Notes: generated by a model from the letters alone, not told the origin. DNA of 64,000 nt from Portunus trituberculatus (GCF_017591435.1 NC_059289.1:13754426-13818425); one strand, 5' to 3'. Numbered from the stretch's first letter, positions 37,402 to 53,076 are shown. Numbers and translations are program-made.

Positions 37402-39115
37402 ATAATCTTTGTTATGTGAAGCAGCACTGATGAGATAGTAAAGAGAGAGAGAGCGAAAAAAAAAACTCTTCTTCCGGGGCAATTTAAAGATGCTAAGCAA
37501 ACTTTGAAATGATTCGTCTTGCTCGCGTTTCTCCGCAAGAATGTTTCTTAACTTTTAAATCTGTGAAGCTGGGCAGATTCTCGTCTTGACGGAAACACAA
37601 CGCATGACTCCTCTGGCGTATGTTGCCTTCCCACCTCTCAGGTGCCCTCTCCCACCGCGTTGTCTGTCTCCTGAGCCTTTAACAACAGGAGGGATCAAGA
37701 CCCATCATCGCTCAGCCCAGAGGCAGCTGTGGCGGCGAGCTTCAGCCTGGCTTCTGTTCTGACGCTTGACGACAACTGCTGTGAAGCCCACGGCATGAAA
37801 TACACACACACACACACACACACACTAAGGGGTGCCCATAACAACTGAGCCTTTATTCAAATATGACGTCATGCGGAAAGGAGATCTCGGTGGGAGCATC
37901 ACGCCCGCCTTGGTTGGCCGAGAAAGATAAGAAACTAATGAAATAACACCGAATGGCGGCACCTCGCAGCGGCAACACTACCTTGGGAGCGAGGATGCTT
38001 TTTCATTCTCAGCAAGACGCTCAGTGTATTCCAGTGTCAAGTTTTCTCGCATGAAATCAAAAGGACAGAATGGGCGCTGTTTTTTGAGGCTGCGAAGTGG
38101 TAGGTGACGCCGCGGTGTTTTGTGTTGGTGAGGAGAGGTTGGGTCGCCGCTCACTCCCCCCTGCCCGCCCTCACGGCTCACAGGTGTCAGGCGCGCGTCA
38201 CCTGTAGCGGCCTCCTTCTTGCTCTCGCAAACTGAACACTGTAACTTTAACTTGACTTTCATGCACTGGCGAAGTGGAATCAAATTAATTTTCCTTCCTT
38301 TTACTTTCTTTGACTGAAAAACGTTATGCTGGTCTGCAGGGAGTGTTGCTGGTTGGCTTTCGCGGCCCGTCCACCAAAGAAAACAAACATCTCCGCTGGA
38401 ATACAAATGGAGAGCAAAGGAACATCCACAGTAGGGTCCTTAAACACGAAAACCCACAAGTTGATCCTGCTGCTCTGACAGTCTGCAGCCCCTATTTCCA
38501 CTTCCCTTTGGCATCCCCCTCATGTCTCCCCCCACACTGTTTTCCGTCCCTTTCAAGAATTCCTCAAGTCGCGTCCTCTTCTCCTCTCCAGGGCCTCTCC
38601 TCTTTGTCCTGCTCCCTGTCGGCTGAAGGAGAATTGCAGCCTCGGAACAACTCTATCCCTCGGACAGTCACGACGTCCGGCCATAAACCACCACGGGTCT
38701 TAGGATAACTTTATACTTATTCCAATCGCCGCCTCTTCCTCTACCGCCACACGAACCTCCATGCCACGCCCCAGCAACAAACGCCCTTCCCTCAATGCCT
38801 CCAACGCCACGTGACTTCTTATCTTTATGACTCTACACTTACACAACTCATGATAGATTATTCCACTATGTTCAAACTCTCTTCACTGCCAACACTAGCG
38901 TCATCACCATGGTCACTCCCAGCAGCACAAAGGTTTTCCTCAGATTTTAACAAATTTCTATCGGCTAACCGTATATTTCAGGCTGCCCAACACAGCTAAA
39001 CGTTTCACACATTCTACCTTTACTTCTTTGTCTCCAGTGTTCCCCAGTTCCTATAATTTTACAACCATTCCAGTCTCCAACAATGAAAGTTTTCAGTCAC
39101 AGCGTTCATATTACT

Positions 39116-39235
39116 GTTCTCATTTAACACACCTACACACAACAAACATAATCATGACTACCCAAAGAAAAACAAACATTAACCCCTTCAGTACTGAGAG
39201 GCATTCTTATAAGTTTTGGGTATGATTAGACGATT
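39116..39235. repeat. Duplicated segment, partner of 34867-34985
   Basis: Same flank plus MITE left end as at 34867, with scattered substitutions. Confidence 0.7.
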
Positions 39236-39389
39236 TTATGTACATTAGGAAGGGTCTATAGAGGTCACATGATTAATGGCCAGAGTCTTCACTATTTTAA
39301 CCTCCACACATGTTTCTGAAGATGCATAAAATCGCCAAATGGTAAGCAGAATATACATGAAAGCGTGTCATAGTAGTTGAAGGGATTAA
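39179..39389. mobile_element. MITE copy f
   Basis: TTAA-CCCCTTCAGTACTGAGAGGC to GTTGAAGGGA-TTAA, 211 bp, with a conserved interior. Confidence 0.8.
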
Positions 39390-39733
39390 CAGAGATACTT
39401 ACACCGTTCTTAATCTCTTTACTTGGATTTCTCTGATGCTAAACACAAGAAAAGACCACCACCACAACCATCACTTGGCCATCTCTTTCTCCTCATCTTC
39501 AAACTACACCTGTCTTTCCAATTAAAAAATATACCAAGTGCGACTGACAGTCTCAGTTACACTCCACTGACAGATGAGTTAACGAGGAAATAAATCAGAG
39601 CAAGGCACGTGACCATCTCTCCCATCCACCCTCGCCTGCCCCACTTCTGGTTCGACTGGGACATATAATAAGGGAGAAGAGGGAGAGTTGCCTCCGTGAG
39701 TGGCGGTGACAGGCGCGTCCCAGAGTGAGTAAT

Positions 39734-39935
<202 letters not shown>

Positions 39936-40137
39936 GAGGAAGACAAGCATAACAGATTTCAAGCTAACAGTAATTACAACAGAAATAAACAACAACAAAA
40001 AAAGAACGACAAATTTTATGTTTTGAGTAAAGAAAAAAAAAAAGAACGAAAACAAATGAAAATAAACCTAACTCTTTCAAAAATTATAACAAAGATAACA
40101 AATGAACATAAAAAAAGAGAGCGTGGAGATACCGGAA

Positions 40138-40364
40138 AGGAGGAGGAGGAGGAGGAGGAGGAGGAGGAGGAGGAGGAGAAGGTACTTGAGTGTCCAATTT
40201 GTAACACTAGTAACGCTAATTAAAAAGAAAGGAAACTGGTGAGAAGAATATAAAAACACTGCTATGCTTGAAAAGATGAAAGAAAAAGGGAGGAGGGAGA
40301 AAAAGGAAGACGAGGAGGAGGAGGAGGAGGAGGAGGAGGAGGAGGAGGAGGAGGAGGAGGAGGA
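40138..40364. repeat. Two (GAG)n microsatellites
   Basis: 40138-40180 and 40309-40364 in purine-rich sequence. Confidence 0.92.
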
Positions 40365-40649
40365 AGAGAGAGGAAAAGAAGGTAAATGGAAGGTCCAGGA
40401 AGGATAGCGAAGAGGGAAACAATGAGGGAAGAAAGGAAATATGCTAAAAAATAGGGGAGATGGGAACTAAAAGGAGAGATAAAGAGAAAAGGGAAACAAG
40501 TAAGAAAAATACAATATAAAGAATAAATAATAACGATGCTTGGGATGGAAAAAGGACATAGGAAATTGGAAGGATGGAGAAATAGGAAAATAAAAAGGAT
40601 AGAACTGGCACTGAGAAAAAAAATATTTGTGAAAAGGCAGGAAGGAAAT

Positions 40650-40824
<175 letters not shown>

Positions 40825-41216
40825 AAACAAAGGAAAAAGAACAAGACCAGTAAAAAAAAATGTGAAGAATGGAAGAATAAAGAAAAAAATATAAGGAGAT
40901 AGAGAAATGAGATAGGATGTACACTTCAGGAAGATTATAAAAGAAAAAAAGACAAGACAAGACAAGAAAAGAGAAGAGACAAAAAAAGACAAAAAAAAAA
41001 AAATGCTAACCAAGAAACCAAACGGCACGAATCAACCAGTAAGGGAAAAGCAGAGGGATGGTTAAGGCAGGACGTGGGTGAGTGTTGGGCGAGGCGGGAA
41101 GAGAGAAGGCGGCTGACGGAAAGTGTAGTAACAGGTCGGTTGATCGAACTCTTGCGTGGGTCAGAGGAAGTGAGGAACGCCCCTGCATTTTGACGGACAG
41201 TGGACGGAAGGTGGGG

Positions 41217-41285
41217 ACGAGGAGGAGGAGGGGGACGAGGAGGAGGAGGAGGAGGAGGAGGAGGAAGAGGAGAAGGAGGAAGAGC
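41217..41285. repeat. (GAG)n microsatellite, imperfect
   Basis: GAG/GAC/GAA units. Confidence 0.88.
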
Positions 41286-41871
41286 AAGAGATCACGAGAC
41301 AGTTTAAAAAGAGAAAGAAAAAGAGAAAATATAAATAACGATACATAACTGAAGAAACTAATAAAAAAAGCAACACTGACTTCACACACAAACAGACAAA
41401 AAAAAAAAATGACATTAACATAGAGAGGTAAAAATAAGAATAGACTCATGATGTTTCTTCTGTGCAACTTTCCCCGCGTGTCTTTCTAACTTTGGCCAGG
41501 CGGGGAGACGCTCTAAGGAATATTAGGTACACCTGAACACTCTCAACTTAAAAACTACTGACTATATACACCAAAGTTTTTTTTTTTTCTCCTTTTTCAC
41601 CTTTAAATTTCAGCGTAAAAAAAGGGCAGATGGTATTACGAAGAGAGTTTTATGAGACTTGTGCATTATTCTCCTTTCTCTTTTTGTCTCTTATATCCAT
41701 TCTGTCTCTTATATCCACTTTGTTTTTTTTTTTTTAATATTTCCTTTTATTATTTTTCTATAGTTATTTTTTCTTTCTATCACAAGAAAAATATTAGTCA
41801 GTATGTTGTTAAGCTATCTTGAATTATTGAAATCTCCTGTATCTCTCCTTCCTATTTATTTCTTACGTTAT

Positions 41872-42384
<513 letters not shown>

Positions 42385-42543
42385 CACAAAGCCACGCCGT
42401 GTTAAACCCTAGACAAATCCACTCCAGCACCTTCACCGCCCCGTCGCTTCGCCTACAAGAGCAGCAGGTGACCCGGAGACAAAGAAACGTGCAGGTCCCT
42501 TGAAAAGAGAAACAGAGATACCTACGTCAGCGGAAGGAAAAAG

Positions 42544-42547
<4 letters not shown>

Positions 42548-42592
<45 letters not shown>
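42548..42592. repeat. (CT)n microsatellite
   Basis: 45 bp. Confidence 0.93.
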
Positions 42593-42595
<3 letters not shown>

Positions 42596-43096
42596 TTCCT
42601 CCCGCCTCTTGTGACAGGTCAAGCGTAAGATGATGTAAACAGGAAGACAAGACAAAGATCATTACTGTGAATATTGAGTAGTGCCGAGTCGATAACACGA
42701 GGGAGGAGAGCGAGAGGAACCAGTGGGGGGAGACAGAGAAACGGAGAAACAGAGAGAGAGGAGAGACAAACCGACTGACAAACCTAGGGGAGATGAGAAG
42801 GTGGGGGAAAGCAGTCTGGAGGCAGCGAGAGGGAGAGGAGGAAAAGACGGAGGAGGACTAGACATGATTACACTGGACTGGATGAGGTAAGAGGGAGGAA
42901 CTTGGAAGAAAATGGAAGGTTGTGTCCCACGGGAATGTTAGAGAAAAGGGGATGTGAATGTTTCAGGAATGATTCTAAAGAGACGTGGGGTTGAGAGAGA
43001 AAGGTCTGTGTGGAGCCTCGAGGGATGGAGGAGATGGACAAGGTGTAGGGGAGGAAAAAGGTGAAAAAATGGAGGAGGAGGAGGAGGGTGATAAAG

Positions 43097-43370
<274 letters not shown>

Positions 43371-43848
43371 GGGGCAGGATTCTCCACAAGGGCTCAAAGA
43401 CACAAGTTAGCCACGGGAAGATGAAGAAAAAGAGCGTTTCTGAAATTCTTGAGAACCCAGGAAGACTTTCAACCTGTAAAGAAAATGCAAAATGCACACT
43501 GAAAAAAGAAATAAACGAGAAGAAAAAAAAACGAAAACGTAAAAAATGAAAGTCTGTAATAAACGTTCTGAAGATGAAAGGACAGCGAATGAAAATAAAA
43601 TGAAAAAAAGGACTTTGAGAGAAAATGAAAAGAATCTTGACTATAAAAAGACGAAGACGAAGCAGATTACGAGGGAAAATATATAAGTATGAATAAAGTA
43701 TGGGAGAAAATTGCTAAAGGGGAATATAAGAGCGGCAGGTTTTATAACACACTGGAAAATGATGATGGAAAGAACGAGGCGATTAGAAAAGCTGGATAAA
43801 TTATGAGGTACGTCCAAGTATATGTTGTATTTTGGGAAACACTGAAGA

Positions 43849-43877
43849 TAGATAGATAGATAGATAGATATATAGAT

Positions 43878-43938
<61 letters not shown>
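43849..43938. repeat. (GATA)n then (GA)n microsatellite
   Basis: GATA units pass directly into GA units. Confidence 0.93.
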
Positions 43939-43940
<2 letters not shown>

Positions 43941-44159
43941 TTACAAGACAAGACCTGGAAAAGAATAAAAGTAAAAAATACCTTGAACAACGGAAATACT
44001 TAGAAGAAAATCAATGATAGAGCAGTAACATTGAAGAAAAAGGAAATAAAAGTATGCATAGTAAAATGAAAGAAAAATAAACAAAACTTGCTATACCGAA
44101 TGACTGAATGAAGAAACATAAAGATGAACCAGAGAAAAAGTAAAAAAAAAAAAAAAAAC

Positions 44160-44305
44160 CTTAACTAAAAACTGAAGCTTCCAAACATATAGTAAGGTTA
44201 AAAGAGAAGCTTAACTAAATACTGAAACCTTCAAACATGTACTAAAAAAAGCTTAAAAAAAAGAAGCTTAACTAAATACTGAAGCTTACAAAAAATATAG
44301 TAACA
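44160..44305. repeat. Three-unit AT-rich tandem repeat, about 50-55 bp
   Basis: CTTAACTAAA-ACTGAA and TTC/TTA-CAAACAT-TA recur at about 44160, 44211 and 44267. Confidence 0.6.
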
Positions 44306-44457
44306 AAAATATAAAATAAACAACAAAGCAAAAAAAAAAAAGACGAATATATGAAGAAAAATTGTCTGAAAATAGAAAAAAACATGAAAAATAAATAAAG
44401 ACAAACTCACAAAAATATGGAAGGTCACTTTTCAATTTCATCCCGAGTTTGGAGTTT

Positions 44458-44895
44458 GGAGGAGGAGGAGGAGGAGGAGGAGGAGGAGGAGGAGGAGGAG
44501 GAGGAGGAGGAGGAGGAGGAGGAGGAGGAGGAGGAGGAGGAGGAGAAGGAGGAGGAGGCGAAAAAAGGAGATGGAAGAAAAGGAGAAAAGGAGAAAGAGA
44601 AAGAGGAGGAAGAAAAGGAGAAAAGGAGGAAAAGGAGGAGGAGGAGGAGGAGGAGGAGCAGGGACAGGAGCAGGAGAGGGAGGAAAAGGAGAAGGAAAAG
44701 GAGGAAGAGGATAAGGAGGAGAAAAAAAGGAGAAGGATGAGGAGAAAAAGGGGAAAAAAAAGCAGAAGGAGGAAGAGGACGAGGAGAAAAAGGGAGAAGA
44801 AGAAGAAGAAGGATGAGGAGGAGAAGAAGGAAGAAGAAGAAGAAGAAGAAGAAGGAGGAAGAAGAAGAAGAAAAAGAAGAGGAGGAGGAGGAAGA
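44458..44895. repeat. (GGA)n and long polypurine tract
   Basis: Pure GGA from 44458 to about 44550, then GGA/GAA/GAAA mixtures to 44895 with only a few pyrimidines. Confidence 0.92.
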
Positions 44896-45221
44896 ATGTA
44901 AAGGCGTGTGGTAATACTGAAAGGAAGTAGAGGGCAGTGTGATGAGTATAAGACTGTAGAGAACAAAAAGAACGTGTGTATGGAAGGGACGTGGTGGGGT
45001 GGGTGAAATGGCAGTGGGCGTGGTAGGGGCCGTGGTGGAAGGGGGCGCAGTGAGGGGGGACCGTTGTCAGGGGCGTGTTGCTGGAAGGTGTGGGCGTGTG
45101 GGAAAGTGCAGGTGGTGATGTGTATTCTTAATGTATCGGAAGTGTTGGAAGATGTTGACTAGCCTTCTTTTTCACCCTGTCCTGTACCTGTCCATTGTGG
45201 CTTTTATCCCCTCTCCACATT

Positions 45222-45780
45222 CTTCTTCTTCTTCTTCTTCTCTGTTTCTTCTTCTCGTTTTCCTTCTATTCTTCTTTTTCTCCTTTTCCTTCTTCTTCTT
45301 CTTCTTCTTCTTCTTCTTCTTCTTCTTCTTTTCTTCTTCTCGTTTTCCTTCTATTCTTCTTTCATTTTCTTCTTCTTCTTCTTCTTCTTCTTCTTCTTCT
45401 TCTTTTTCCTTCTATTCTTCTTCTATTTCTCTGCTTTTTCTTTTCCTTTTCCTTCTATTCTTCTTTTTCTTCTTTTCTTCTTCTTCTTCTTCTTCTTCTT
45501 CTTCTTCTTCTTCTTTATCGACCTTTTCTTGCTCTTGTTGTTCTTCTTAGATCATCACTATCTGTCATTCACCATCACCACTTTTGTACCTGTCCCATTA
45601 GCTTGTTATCCTCCCCCCCCTCTTCTTCTCTTACACCTTCTATTCTTCTAGTTCTTGTTCTTCTTGTTCATCTTCTTCTACCGCCCGTTATTCCTCCACC
45701 GCCTTCTTCTTCTTCTTCTTCTTCTTCTCCTATTTTTTTTTTTCTTCTTCTATTCTTTCAATTCTTTTTTCTTCGTTTCT
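45222..45780. repeat. (TTC)n polypyrimidine tract
   Basis: Several TTC arrays separated by pyrimidine-rich spacers, opposite in strand bias to the neighbouring purine tracts. Confidence 0.92.
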
Positions 45781-46131
45781 TCTTCCATCATCACTATCAT
45801 TATCCACCACCACCACTTCCATCAACACAAACTTAAGAGTACTTTTTTGACGTATTTCTTTACCAATAGTTAGTTAATATTAGTTCCCAAACATTCAAAT
45901 AATGACTTGGGAATCGTTTACCGTTTTGTTAACTCCCATAAATCTTCGTCACTGTTGGGAAAGGAAACGCAACCCACAAAACCATCCATATAAAGGGTCA
46001 CACATGGCAAAGAAGTATTTTTAAGTCAGTGAAATAAAAGAAAATAGATAAAAAAAAATAAGCGTAAACACGAGAAACAAACTAAAAACAGTAAAAACAA
46101 AGTAAAAAATAAAAAAATACCGAGAACATTT

Positions 46132-46342
46132 TTAAGTTCACCTACGAAAGAAAAATAAAAACAAAACAAAATAAACCCTACAAACCACAACACAAACTAA
46201 CTTACAACACTAAACACGAGAAACGCTCCACAAAAAGAAGAAAACAACTAAAAAAAAAAACCTTCAGTTCACCTAAGAAAGAAAACACAAACAACACAAA
46301 ATAAAACCCACAAAACACAACACAAACTAACTTACAACACCG
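46132..46342. repeat. Two-unit tandem repeat, about 130-bp period
   Basis: AGTTCACCTA-GAAAGAAAA and ACACAAACTAACTTACAACAC occur in both units (from 46132 and from 46263). Confidence 0.65.
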
Positions 46343-46988
46343 CACACACCAGAAAAAGAGAGAAAAAAAAATAGTACCTACAAAAACAACACACAACAAA
46401 AGCCTTGAGCCAAAGACACACATACTCTAAGCGTCCTTCAGCTCCACTTCCTAGAGACGAGGAAAACAATGCCTGAGACGTCCCAAGCTATTATTTCAGG
46501 CACAAGAAGTTACGTAAGGCCAGAATGTATGTCAGGAGCCTCTTGCTGGGTGAGTAAGGGAGGATGAGGGTGGGTAAGGGGGTCTCTGAGCATCAGGTGC
46601 GGTGACCTTAGGATGGAAAGAGAGGGAGGAGAGATAGAAAGAGGGAGAGGAAGAGGAGAGAGAGAGAGAGAGAGAGAGAGGTGGGTTGCTCAGGGAGAGT
46701 CAAGCTGGGTAGAAGTAAAGTTATCGGTCGAATGCAGATCGATGGATGGGAATATGGAAGAAGCTCGGCAAAGAGGAGGCGGAGGAGGTGTTGAAGGAGA
46801 TCCGGAATGTTACAGTGAAGAGGAGGAGGACGAGGAAGAGGAGGAAAAAGAGGAGGAGGAAGAGGAAAAGAAACTGAAAGAGAAGGAAAGAAAAAAGGAC
46901 GAGAAAAATAGAAAAGTGGAGTTGGTTAACTAAAGAACTAAAGGAGGAGAAATACAAAGGAATACAAAGATAGAACAAACAGCAGCAG

Positions 46989-47012
46989 GTGGAGGAGGAG
47001 GAGGAGGAGGAG

Positions 47013-47044
<32 letters not shown>

Positions 47045-47227
47045 AGAAGAAGAAGAAGAAGAAGAAGAAGAAGAAGAAGAAGAAGAAGAAGAAGAAGAAG
47101 AAGAAGAAGAAGAAGAAGAAGAAGAAGAAGAAGAAGAAGAAGAAGAAGAAGAAGAAGAAGAAGAAGAAGAAGAAGAAGAAGAAGAAGAAGAAGAAGAAGA
47201 AGAAGAAGAAGAAGAAGAAGAAGAAGA

Positions 47228-47300
<73 letters not shown>
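46989..47300. repeat. Composite (GGA)n-(GAA)n-(GA)n array
   Basis: (GGA)n 46989-47040, (GAA)n 47041-47232, (GA)n 47233-47300. All three are contiguous and purine-only on the plus strand. Confidence 0.95.
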
Positions 47301-47304
<4 letters not shown>

Positions 47305-47795
47305 AGAAATTACAATTAAGAGGAGGAGATATAAAAAGGAAAGAATGGTGATGTAGTAGAAGAGGAGAGAAAAATTAAGAGGAAAAAATACGGCGATTAT
47401 CTACTGAAAACAGAGAGCACAAGAAAAAAAAAAGGAGAAAAACCAAATAACGACGATTTATGAAAGAGACTAAAAATAAAAATAAAAATAACAAAGTAAA
47501 AAAAAAACATAAGAAAGAGGAGAAGAGAACGTGATTTACTAGAGAAAGTAGAAAAGGAAGACGTGGATGAAGCAATACTGGTCTGCTAAAACAAAAAAAA
47601 AACTAGAGAATGAAGAAAGAAAAACAAGGAAGGAGGAAGAGAAGAAAAGAAAAAGAAGATGAAAAGAGAGAAAAGAAGAAAGAAGGAAAAGAGAAGAATA
47701 AAGTGATGCTGGTCTACTTTGGATACTAGAAAGGGAAGAAGAAAAAACTGAGGAAGTGTTTGAAGTCTACTAAGAAACAAGAGGAGCGGAATAAG

Positions 47796-48111
<316 letters not shown>

Positions 48112-48350
48112 GGGCGGTGGAGAGGAGCAGGATTCACACTCACAGCATCTTCCTCTTCCTCTTCTGCTGAACGAAAGAACGCAAAGGAACACAATAGAAG
48201 AACAAATGCAGATCCTCCGTTCATTTTTTTTTTTTTTTTTGCCCTTACGAGACTGATAACCTACAGTATTACATCAAAAGCGAATAAAATAGTACGCTAG
48301 AAATACACATACTTTGCGTCCCCCTTTTAACAATTAAGTATTCATGGCTA

Positions 48351-48564
48351 TTAACCCCTTCAGTACTATGACGCGTTTTCATATTCATTCTGCTTACTAC
48401 TTGGCGATTTCATACAGCTTTAGATACTTAAGTGGGGATAAAAAACAGTGAAGACTCTGGCTATTAATTTTCTGATCTCCATAGACCCTTCCTAATGTCA
48501 ATAAAATCGTCTAATCATACCCAAAACTCATGGTAAAAAAGCGTCCCAGTGCTGAAGGAGTTAA
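48351..48564. mobile_element. MITE copy g (inverted orientation)
   Basis: TTAA-CCCCTTCAGTACTATGACGC to CAGTGCTGAAGGAG-TTAA, 214 bp. One of the best preserved copies. Confidence 0.83.
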
Positions 48565-48946
48565 TATTACTCCAGCCTCCTAACCACTTGTAGAAATCAC
48601 GTACAGAAACTTCACTTAATTTCCTGTGAGTTTGAGGATATCACGAGCAGTACTTTGGAGCGTCCGTCTTTCCTGCCGGGGCGAGGGGCTTGCGGCACCC
48701 TCAGAGACACGCAACGGAAGCCTCGTCCTGCGGGAGGCTGGCCGAGGGTGCGGGCGCCTACCGGTCTTGCATCATTGTGGTTCTTCGTTAATTTACACCC
48801 TCATGTCTACCGGCCGTCCTGCTCCTTGTGTTGGTGTGTGACAGGCAGCGCTGGTGTGGTGGGAGGGGCTGGTTCAGGTCTGTTTGTTCACTTATCAGCC
48901 CAAGAGTTTGATTTTGGTGTAAGAGTTGGGGTGTGAGGGTCGTGTT

Positions 48947-48950
<4 letters not shown>

Positions 48951-49017
<67 letters not shown>
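48951..49017. repeat. (CT)n microsatellite
   Basis: 67 bp. Confidence 0.94.
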
Positions 49018-49020
<3 letters not shown>

Positions 49021-49404
49021 CACTAATTTTTTCCCTCATTCTTTCATCCGCCCTCCTCTTCTCTCTCCATTTCTTTTATGTGTCCCGTTTTCTTTCATCA
49101 TTCACTCTTTCGTCGTTCTCTTTCATCCTTCCCAGAGTCCCTTTCCTTCATTCATTCCCTCCTCCTTTGTCTCTCTCTGTCTCCTCGTGTGTCTCTTACA
49201 GTTTTCATTCCTCACAAGCTTTCATTCTTGTTAATGTTCTTATGGTCAAAATTCATTTTTCTGATTATCCTCCACCTCGTCCCATCTTCAAGAAAAAAAA
49301 AAAAAAATAGAGAATCTTGAGTTTACTTCCCATATCAGAAAAAGCATGCTAGATAAAATTATTCCTCCTTATATAAAGCTAAGAATATACTGCATGAGTT
49401 AACC

Positions 49405-49610
49405 AGTACTCTCACTCATTCATACTTTCTCTGGTAGACTCTGAAACTCCCAACTTGCTTCTTGATTTCCAACTTCCTATGATTTGACTACATTTAAGAG
49501 AGAGGCTTCAAGACATTTATCCCTTTTTGGGCTAACGTTCTCGGACCTGCAAAGTGACTGGCAAATAAGTGAACCTATTTTTCGTATTATGTTGCCCTTG
49601 GACAGCTTTC
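49405..49610 (+). pseudogene. LINE ORF2 C-terminal relic without MITE
   Basis: Homologous to the 62.6-63.0 kb relic. The plus strand reads SGRL*NSQLAS*FPTSYDLTT, then FKREASRHLSLFG, with TGA where Trp is expected. Its single TTAA lies exactly where the other copy carries the MITE, so it serves as the empty site. Confidence 0.68.
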
Positions 49611-50253
49611 CGCTCTTATATAAAAAATAGATAAATGAAAAATGAGAAAAACAACTAATCTTACCTAACGGGACCACTTGAAAGAAAAGAACGTTACAGC
49701 GCAATGCTAACAATGCTTTAAAATGGTGATGAATAAAAAGTATATATAGAGAATTTAGTAAATAATTTTCACCTAATGGAGAGGGAAGCTGTAACGTTAG
49801 AGCACCGGGAAGAAAATAAGAAAAACGGAAAAGAAAGAAATAATAAAGAAATAAATAAAAAACAGAATAAATGAATAAAGAAAAAGAAAAGAAAACAAGA
49901 GAAAACGTTACATACAAAAAAAAAGATAACCACAAAAAAGAAACTGAAAAAAAAATATCTGAAGCTTCAACTAAAAAACAAATAATAATAATAATATAGA
50001 TCACGTGATAACAGTGAACGTTACAAGATACTGCAACCAATATAAAAAAAAAACAGTCCAAGGAAAATAAAAAAATACAAAAAAAAAAATTCTGAAACAT
50101 AGCACAGTTTCCACAAGACAGGAAAGAATGCACATCGATTTTTTCCTGTGACCTAAATAATCTTCCCGAGGCCAAAACTATGAAACAATGCGCCGAATGA
50201 ATACACGCACTCGAACGCGTCTTCAGCGAGGCATTGAAATCAGAACGCATTGC

Positions 50254-50460
<207 letters not shown>

Positions 50461-52523
50461 CATTTTTTCTTTTTTTTTTGTACTAATGAAGGAGGTCGTG
50501 ACGCACAGGTGACAGGTTCTCATAGGTGCTCAGGTACGTAGGCACAGTGAGTTAATGTAGGTCGTGGGGCGGCGAGGCGGCGAGTGACAGCCTTGTTTGT
50601 GGCGGTGAGTGGCAGGCGGGCTGGGGGAACTCGCCCTGACACGACACGAAGGAGGAAATGGGGCCTTGATTTGGGATTTTTGCAACGCCCGGGAGAGTAC
50701 AGCGAGTAGACAAGCCAGAGGTGGACAAAGGGACAGTGAGTGAGAGAGTAAGTGAGAGCGGAGTACAGTGAGGGGACAGGCGGGGATGGAGAGGAGGAAG
50801 GAGGATGGGAGAGAGGGGGTAGTGAGAAGAGGAGAGAAAGAGAGACAGGGAGAAGGGACGGGAGGGGGAGGTAGGGGTGAAGAAGGGGGAGGGAGGGAGG
50901 GAGCCAGGAAGCAGGTCCATTATCTCGTTGAGGCAGGGGGCGAGCATAAGTCACAATTGTGCGTGTCACTTGGCCCTCACCACACCGGACGCAACCGCAC
51001 CTACAGCACTGTCCTCTTCCGTCCATCCTCCTCTCTCTCATGCTCCCATCACCCTGCTCATCGTTTCCCATTATGAACAAAACCCTCCTGAGTCCCCGAT
51101 CCGCTCAGTGCCACAGCTGTCGTTAGTGCCACCCCCGCCACAGCCTCCGAAACAGCGGGGCGCCAGACCTCCCTCAGAGCTGCCGCCGTGGGGTGCAGGG
51201 CAGTGACGACGGAGGCAGCTACTACAGCCCGAGCTATTGCAACGATTTAATATGCCTCTTAAAGCTGCCACCTGGGAAAAATTAAGCCGTGGACTGCTGG
51301 CTTGACGAATGTCACGTCATGGGCAGTGACGAACTAATTTTTTTTTCTTTTGATTTTTGTCGATTTACTCGCCGCTAACGGACATTACTGAGCGCTGACT
51401 GGCTCTTGTGGATTAGTGGCTCACTTCCCCGCCAGCCAACATTCCCGTGCAATTAGGGACACGAGGGTGACACTGATATTAATCGATGGATATCACTCAG
51501 GCTAGACAGATACACCACGACCACCACGGCGACCACCACGGCGACCACCACCACCACCACCACCACCTATACCTGAGCGTCACTGCGGCGTCTCACCGCG
51601 GGGTCAGGCCGCATAACACGATGATTGATTAACTGATTTTCTGAGCTGCAACATTCAAGTCAAGTGGCGCCACACGGAAAATAATTAAGATAAAATAGAG
51701 TATATAAATCAAAAAGAGATGAAAGCTAAAGACATAAATTCACCATGAAAAGAAATCAAAAGTAGTTTTAGCACTAATATAAAAGTAATGACTACATATT
51801 AACAGCCATGATTTCGAACATTAGGAAGCGAACTTTAAGCACGACGGAACGACCAATAAGCAATTCGAACACTACTGAGCCTTACGAAAAACCAAGGGAT
51901 TAAAACTTTTCTAGAACACTTCAGATTCCATTACTTTCTTTCCATCATATTTATTTTTTCCTTTCACTCGCCTCCCTTTGTATCTCCACCGCACCACATT
52001 TCAAGCAGTCAAGCTTTCTGAACTCCACTAAATAACACGAAACACAGAGAGATTACCCTCCTAAAAGATTACATTCCCAATTTCTTTTTCTTCATTGTTA
52101 TTTCACCCAGTCTTTTATTTCTAAGCACCAAGTTTTCAAAGTTTTGGTGATGCAAAGAAAATCTGTTCCACTGCTATTGCTCATCTGTTTGTCTTTAGAT
52201 CATCTGTTACTTTTTCACTCTTTATCTCTCCTTTTCTTCTCACCTTCCTTATCCTCTTCTCTCTTCCCCTACTCTCACCAAACACTAAACTCCTTTCCTC
52301 TCCACCCTTCCTTTCCTCCCCCATCCGGTTTTCTCACTTCTCTCACCCTCCTCACTACCCATCCGTCCTCCCCTCCCGCTCTGCTACTCTCCCCTCGTCC
52401 TCCTCACTCTCCCACCGCAGCCCAGGCCAATCATCACCTCGTTAAAGGGTCCCTGTAGTTGTGATCACTTGAATAAGTTATCAGATCAAGACTCACTCGC
52501 CACTACAGTACACTTGATACTCC

Positions 52524-52525
<2 letters not shown>

Positions 52526-52597
<72 letters not shown>

Positions 52598-52678
52598 CAA
52601 GATGAAGTGAATGGAAATTATTAAAATGTTATGTAGAATAAAAGAAAATTGATATTGAGGAAGACGTGAAAGGAAAAA

Positions 52679-52743
<65 letters not shown>
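52526..52743. repeat. (GT)n and (CT)n microsatellites
   Basis: (GT)n 52526-52594 and (CT)n 52681-52743. Confidence 0.94.
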
Positions 52744-52746
<3 letters not shown>

Positions 52747-52930
52747 ATTTTAAGCTCGAGTCCTTGTCTCCATTTGTATAGATAAAAAAAAAAAACACAT
52801 TTACAGCAGGAAAAACAGGGACAATTACTCGCACCATTTCCCAAAATTGAACGAAAATTAGTGATGCAATAAATAAGAGAAAAGTTACTAAACACCTGTT
52901 GCTGGAGGTGCGTCAGGTGGTGGTGGTGAT

Positions 52931-52978
52931 AAAAGTAGTAATAGTAGTAGTAGTAGTTGTAGTAGTAGTAGTGGTAGC

Positions 52979-53076
<98 letters not shown>

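Noticed and set aside
46989..47351. Poly-glutamate open frame
   Set aside because: It is entirely a readthrough of the (GGA)n-(GAA)n-(GA)n array.
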